Of a DNA stretch of 5,775 nucleotides, positions 4,648 to 5,775 are shown one piece after another. The translations under genes were made by a program, and so were the position numbers. The notes beneath the pieces were generated by a model, which saw only the letters and a program-made list of their open reading frames with translations, was not told the origin of the DNA and ran no database searches. Origin of the DNA: Bacillota bacterium (GTDB taxonomy: Bacteria > Bacillota_E > Sulfobacillia > Sulfobacillales > Sulfobacillaceae); the NCBI GenBank assembly GCA_021802375.1, contig JAKAAL010000319.1:1-5775 (forward strand), read 5' to 3'. The stretch's first letter is position 1; every line of letters starts with the position of its first letter.

Positions 4648-5775
4648 TTACCGTCCTCCTTGATTTTGCTGTATGGCCTGCCACACCTTTTCCGGGGTTA
4701 ATGGCATGGGCAAATCCTGAATCCCAAAGGGATGCAATGCATCCATCACAGCATTGACAATGGCTGGTGTCGAGGCGATCGCTCCTGTCTCCCCCACTCC
4801 CTTAACACCCAGGGGATTATGTGGTGACGGCGTTACGGTATGTGCGGTCTCAAAGCGCGGGAAAAATCTGGCTTTAGGCACCGCATAATCCAATAGCGAT
4901 CCGGTCAATAATTGGCCCTCGGTGTCATACTCCGCTCCTTCATAAAGGGCTTGACCAATTCCCTGGACTAATCCACCGTGAATTTGTCCCTCGACAATCA
5001 TCGGATTGATAATATTTCCCACATCATCTACGGCAATGTATCGCATCAGGTGGATATCGCCCGTGTCGGGATCCACGGATACCACGGCCACATGCGCGCC
5101 AAAAGGATAGGTGAAGTTCTTGGGGTCATAAAACGCAGTACCTTCCAGTGCGGGTTCTACGCCCTCCGGCAAGCTCCACGCCAAATAAGCATCCAACGTC
5201 ACGGCCTGGAAACTGACCTGGCGATTCGGCACGCCGGCAACAGAAAACATCCCGTCTTCAAAAACCACGTCTGATTCCGACACTTCAAGTTTATGGGCGG
5301 CAATCTTTTTCGCCTTTTCAATCACTTTTTGAGTGGCTAAATGAATCGCTCCCCCACCTACTGCGGTGGTTCGGGAACCGTACGTTCCCCACCCCATGGA
5401 AATGCGCGCAGTGTCTCCATGGACGATTTCAATATCTTCCACAGGTATACCCAGTTCTTGCCCCACGATTTGCGCAAAAGTAGTTTCCTCTCCTTGCCCG
5501 TGGGGTGAGGCCCCCGTAAACACACTGACTTTTCCGGTAGGATGCACTCGGACGGTAGCGCTTTCCCATAAACCGCCTTGGAATCCAACCGCACCCGCAA
5601 CCTCTGATGGACCTAACCCACACATTTCTACATAGGTGCTCCACCCGATTCCGATATATTTGCCGTCCTTGCGTAATGCAGCCTGTTCTTCGCGCAGTTT
5701 CGGGTAATCAAGCATATCCAAAGCAATTTTTAAGGTACCCTGATAGTTTCCGCTATCATACTGCAAACCAAAGGG
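4648..5775 (-). CDS. coxL: Molybdopterin-binding large subunit, CoxL-like (partial, C-terminal half)
   Basis: The frame is open to the right window edge, giving the last 375 residues of a subunit that normally has about 750-800. It binds the molybdopterin cofactor and carries the substrate site. Family blocks, numbered from the visible fragment: PFGLQYDSGNY at the start, SPHGQGEETTFAQIVGQELG (90-109), GTYGSRTTAVGGG (130-142), EGQIHGGLVQGIGQALYEG (262-280), and GVKGVGETGAIASTPAIVNAV (323-343). The last block contains Glu329, the expected catalytic base. The active-site loop that separates true CO dehydrogenase (form I, AYRCSFR) from form II and other hydroxylases lies beyond the window, so the substrate is undecided. 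The L-then-M gene order favours a form II-like enzyme. A TTG near the edge is an internal leucine codon, not a start. No frameshift is seen. Confidence 0.93.
   Translation of the reverse strand, partial: PFGLQYDSGNYQGTLKIALDMLDYPKLREEQAALRKDGKYIGIGWSTYVEMCGLGPSEVAGAVGFQGGLWESATVRVHPTGKVSVFTGASPHGQGEETTFAQIVGQELGIPVEDIEIVHGDTARISMGWGTYGSRTTAVGGGAIHLATQKVIEKAKKIAAHKLEVSESDVVFEDGMFSVAGVPNRQVSFQAVTLDAYLAWSLPEGVEPALEGTAFYDPKNFTYPFGAHVAVVSVDPDTGDIHLMRYIAVDDVGNIINPMIVEGQIHGGLVQGIGQALYEGAEYDTEGQLLTGSLLDYAVPKARFFPRFETAHTVTPSPHNPLGVKGVGETGAIASTPAIVNAVMDALHPFGIQDLPMPLTPEKVWQAIQQNQGGR
4655..4661 (-). promoter_or_regulatory. Ribosome binding site of coxM, inside the end of coxL
   Basis: A perfect AAGGAGG on the minus strand lies 9 bases upstream of ATG 4645. 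It sits within the last codons of coxL and decides the coxM start against the longer open frame. Confidence 0.85.

Noticed and set aside
4646..4684. Thirteen extra N-terminal residues on coxM
   Set aside because: They lie inside coxL and upstream of a strong AAGGAGG that points to ATG 4645.
5764..5766. TTG as a start codon for the coxL fragment
   Set aside because: The frame remains open to the window edge, and the preceding codons (PFG) continue the conserved CoxL block, so this is an internal leucine.
1..5775. tRNA, rRNA, CRISPR arrays, intact insertion sequences
   Set aside because: No cloverleaf, regularly spaced repeats, transposase frame or terminal inverted repeats with target duplications were seen.

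Overview
The window looks like a chromosomal segment of a moderate-GC Gram-positive (Bacillota-type) bacterium. Support for this is strong AAGGAGG-type ribosome binding sites, a small YodB/CatR-like HxlR regulator, and an aerobic CO dehydrogenase-like (xanthine oxidase family) operon. A Sulfobacillus-like acidophile would fit this gene mix, but that is a guess from gene content and style, not something the sequence proves.

Layout. Positions 1-103 hold a small orphan fragment. Its first 43 bases are a perfect inverted copy of bases 2199-2241, which lie inside the coxE-like gene further right. Next comes a divergent pair: an HxlR-family regulator on the minus strand (115-453) and a pirin on the plus strand (best start 610, end 1587). 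They share a short control region with overlapping promoter elements and several inverted repeats. A 194-base convergent gap (1588-1781) contains a long-range inverted repeat but no convincing gene. From 1782 to the right edge, a tightly packed minus-strand operon reads, in transcription order, coxL-like (5' end cut by the window edge), coxM-like, coxD-like and coxE-like. The genes are separated by 2 bp, separated by 4 bp and overlapped by 20 bp, respectively.

How the genes work together. CoxL (molybdopterin subunit) and CoxM (FAD subunit), with a small 2Fe-2S subunit (CoxS) not present in the window, would form a molybdenum hydroxylase of the CO dehydrogenase/xanthine dehydrogenase family. 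CoxD (MoxR-type AAA+ ATPase) and CoxE (VWA/MIDAS protein) are its usual maturation pair, which in the characterised CO dehydrogenase system help build the active-site metal cluster. The L-then-M order resembles the 'form II' (S-L-M) arrangement rather than the M-S-L order of proven CO dehydrogenases. The part of CoxL carrying the diagnostic active-site loop lies outside the window, so the substrate remains open. The regulator/pirin pair looks like an independent redox- or electrophile-responsive unit: a one-cysteine YodB-like sensor facing a putative quercetinase-type metal cupin.

No complete novel system is evident. The most unusual signals are the 43-bp inverted coxE fragment at the left edge and the structured convergent gap.
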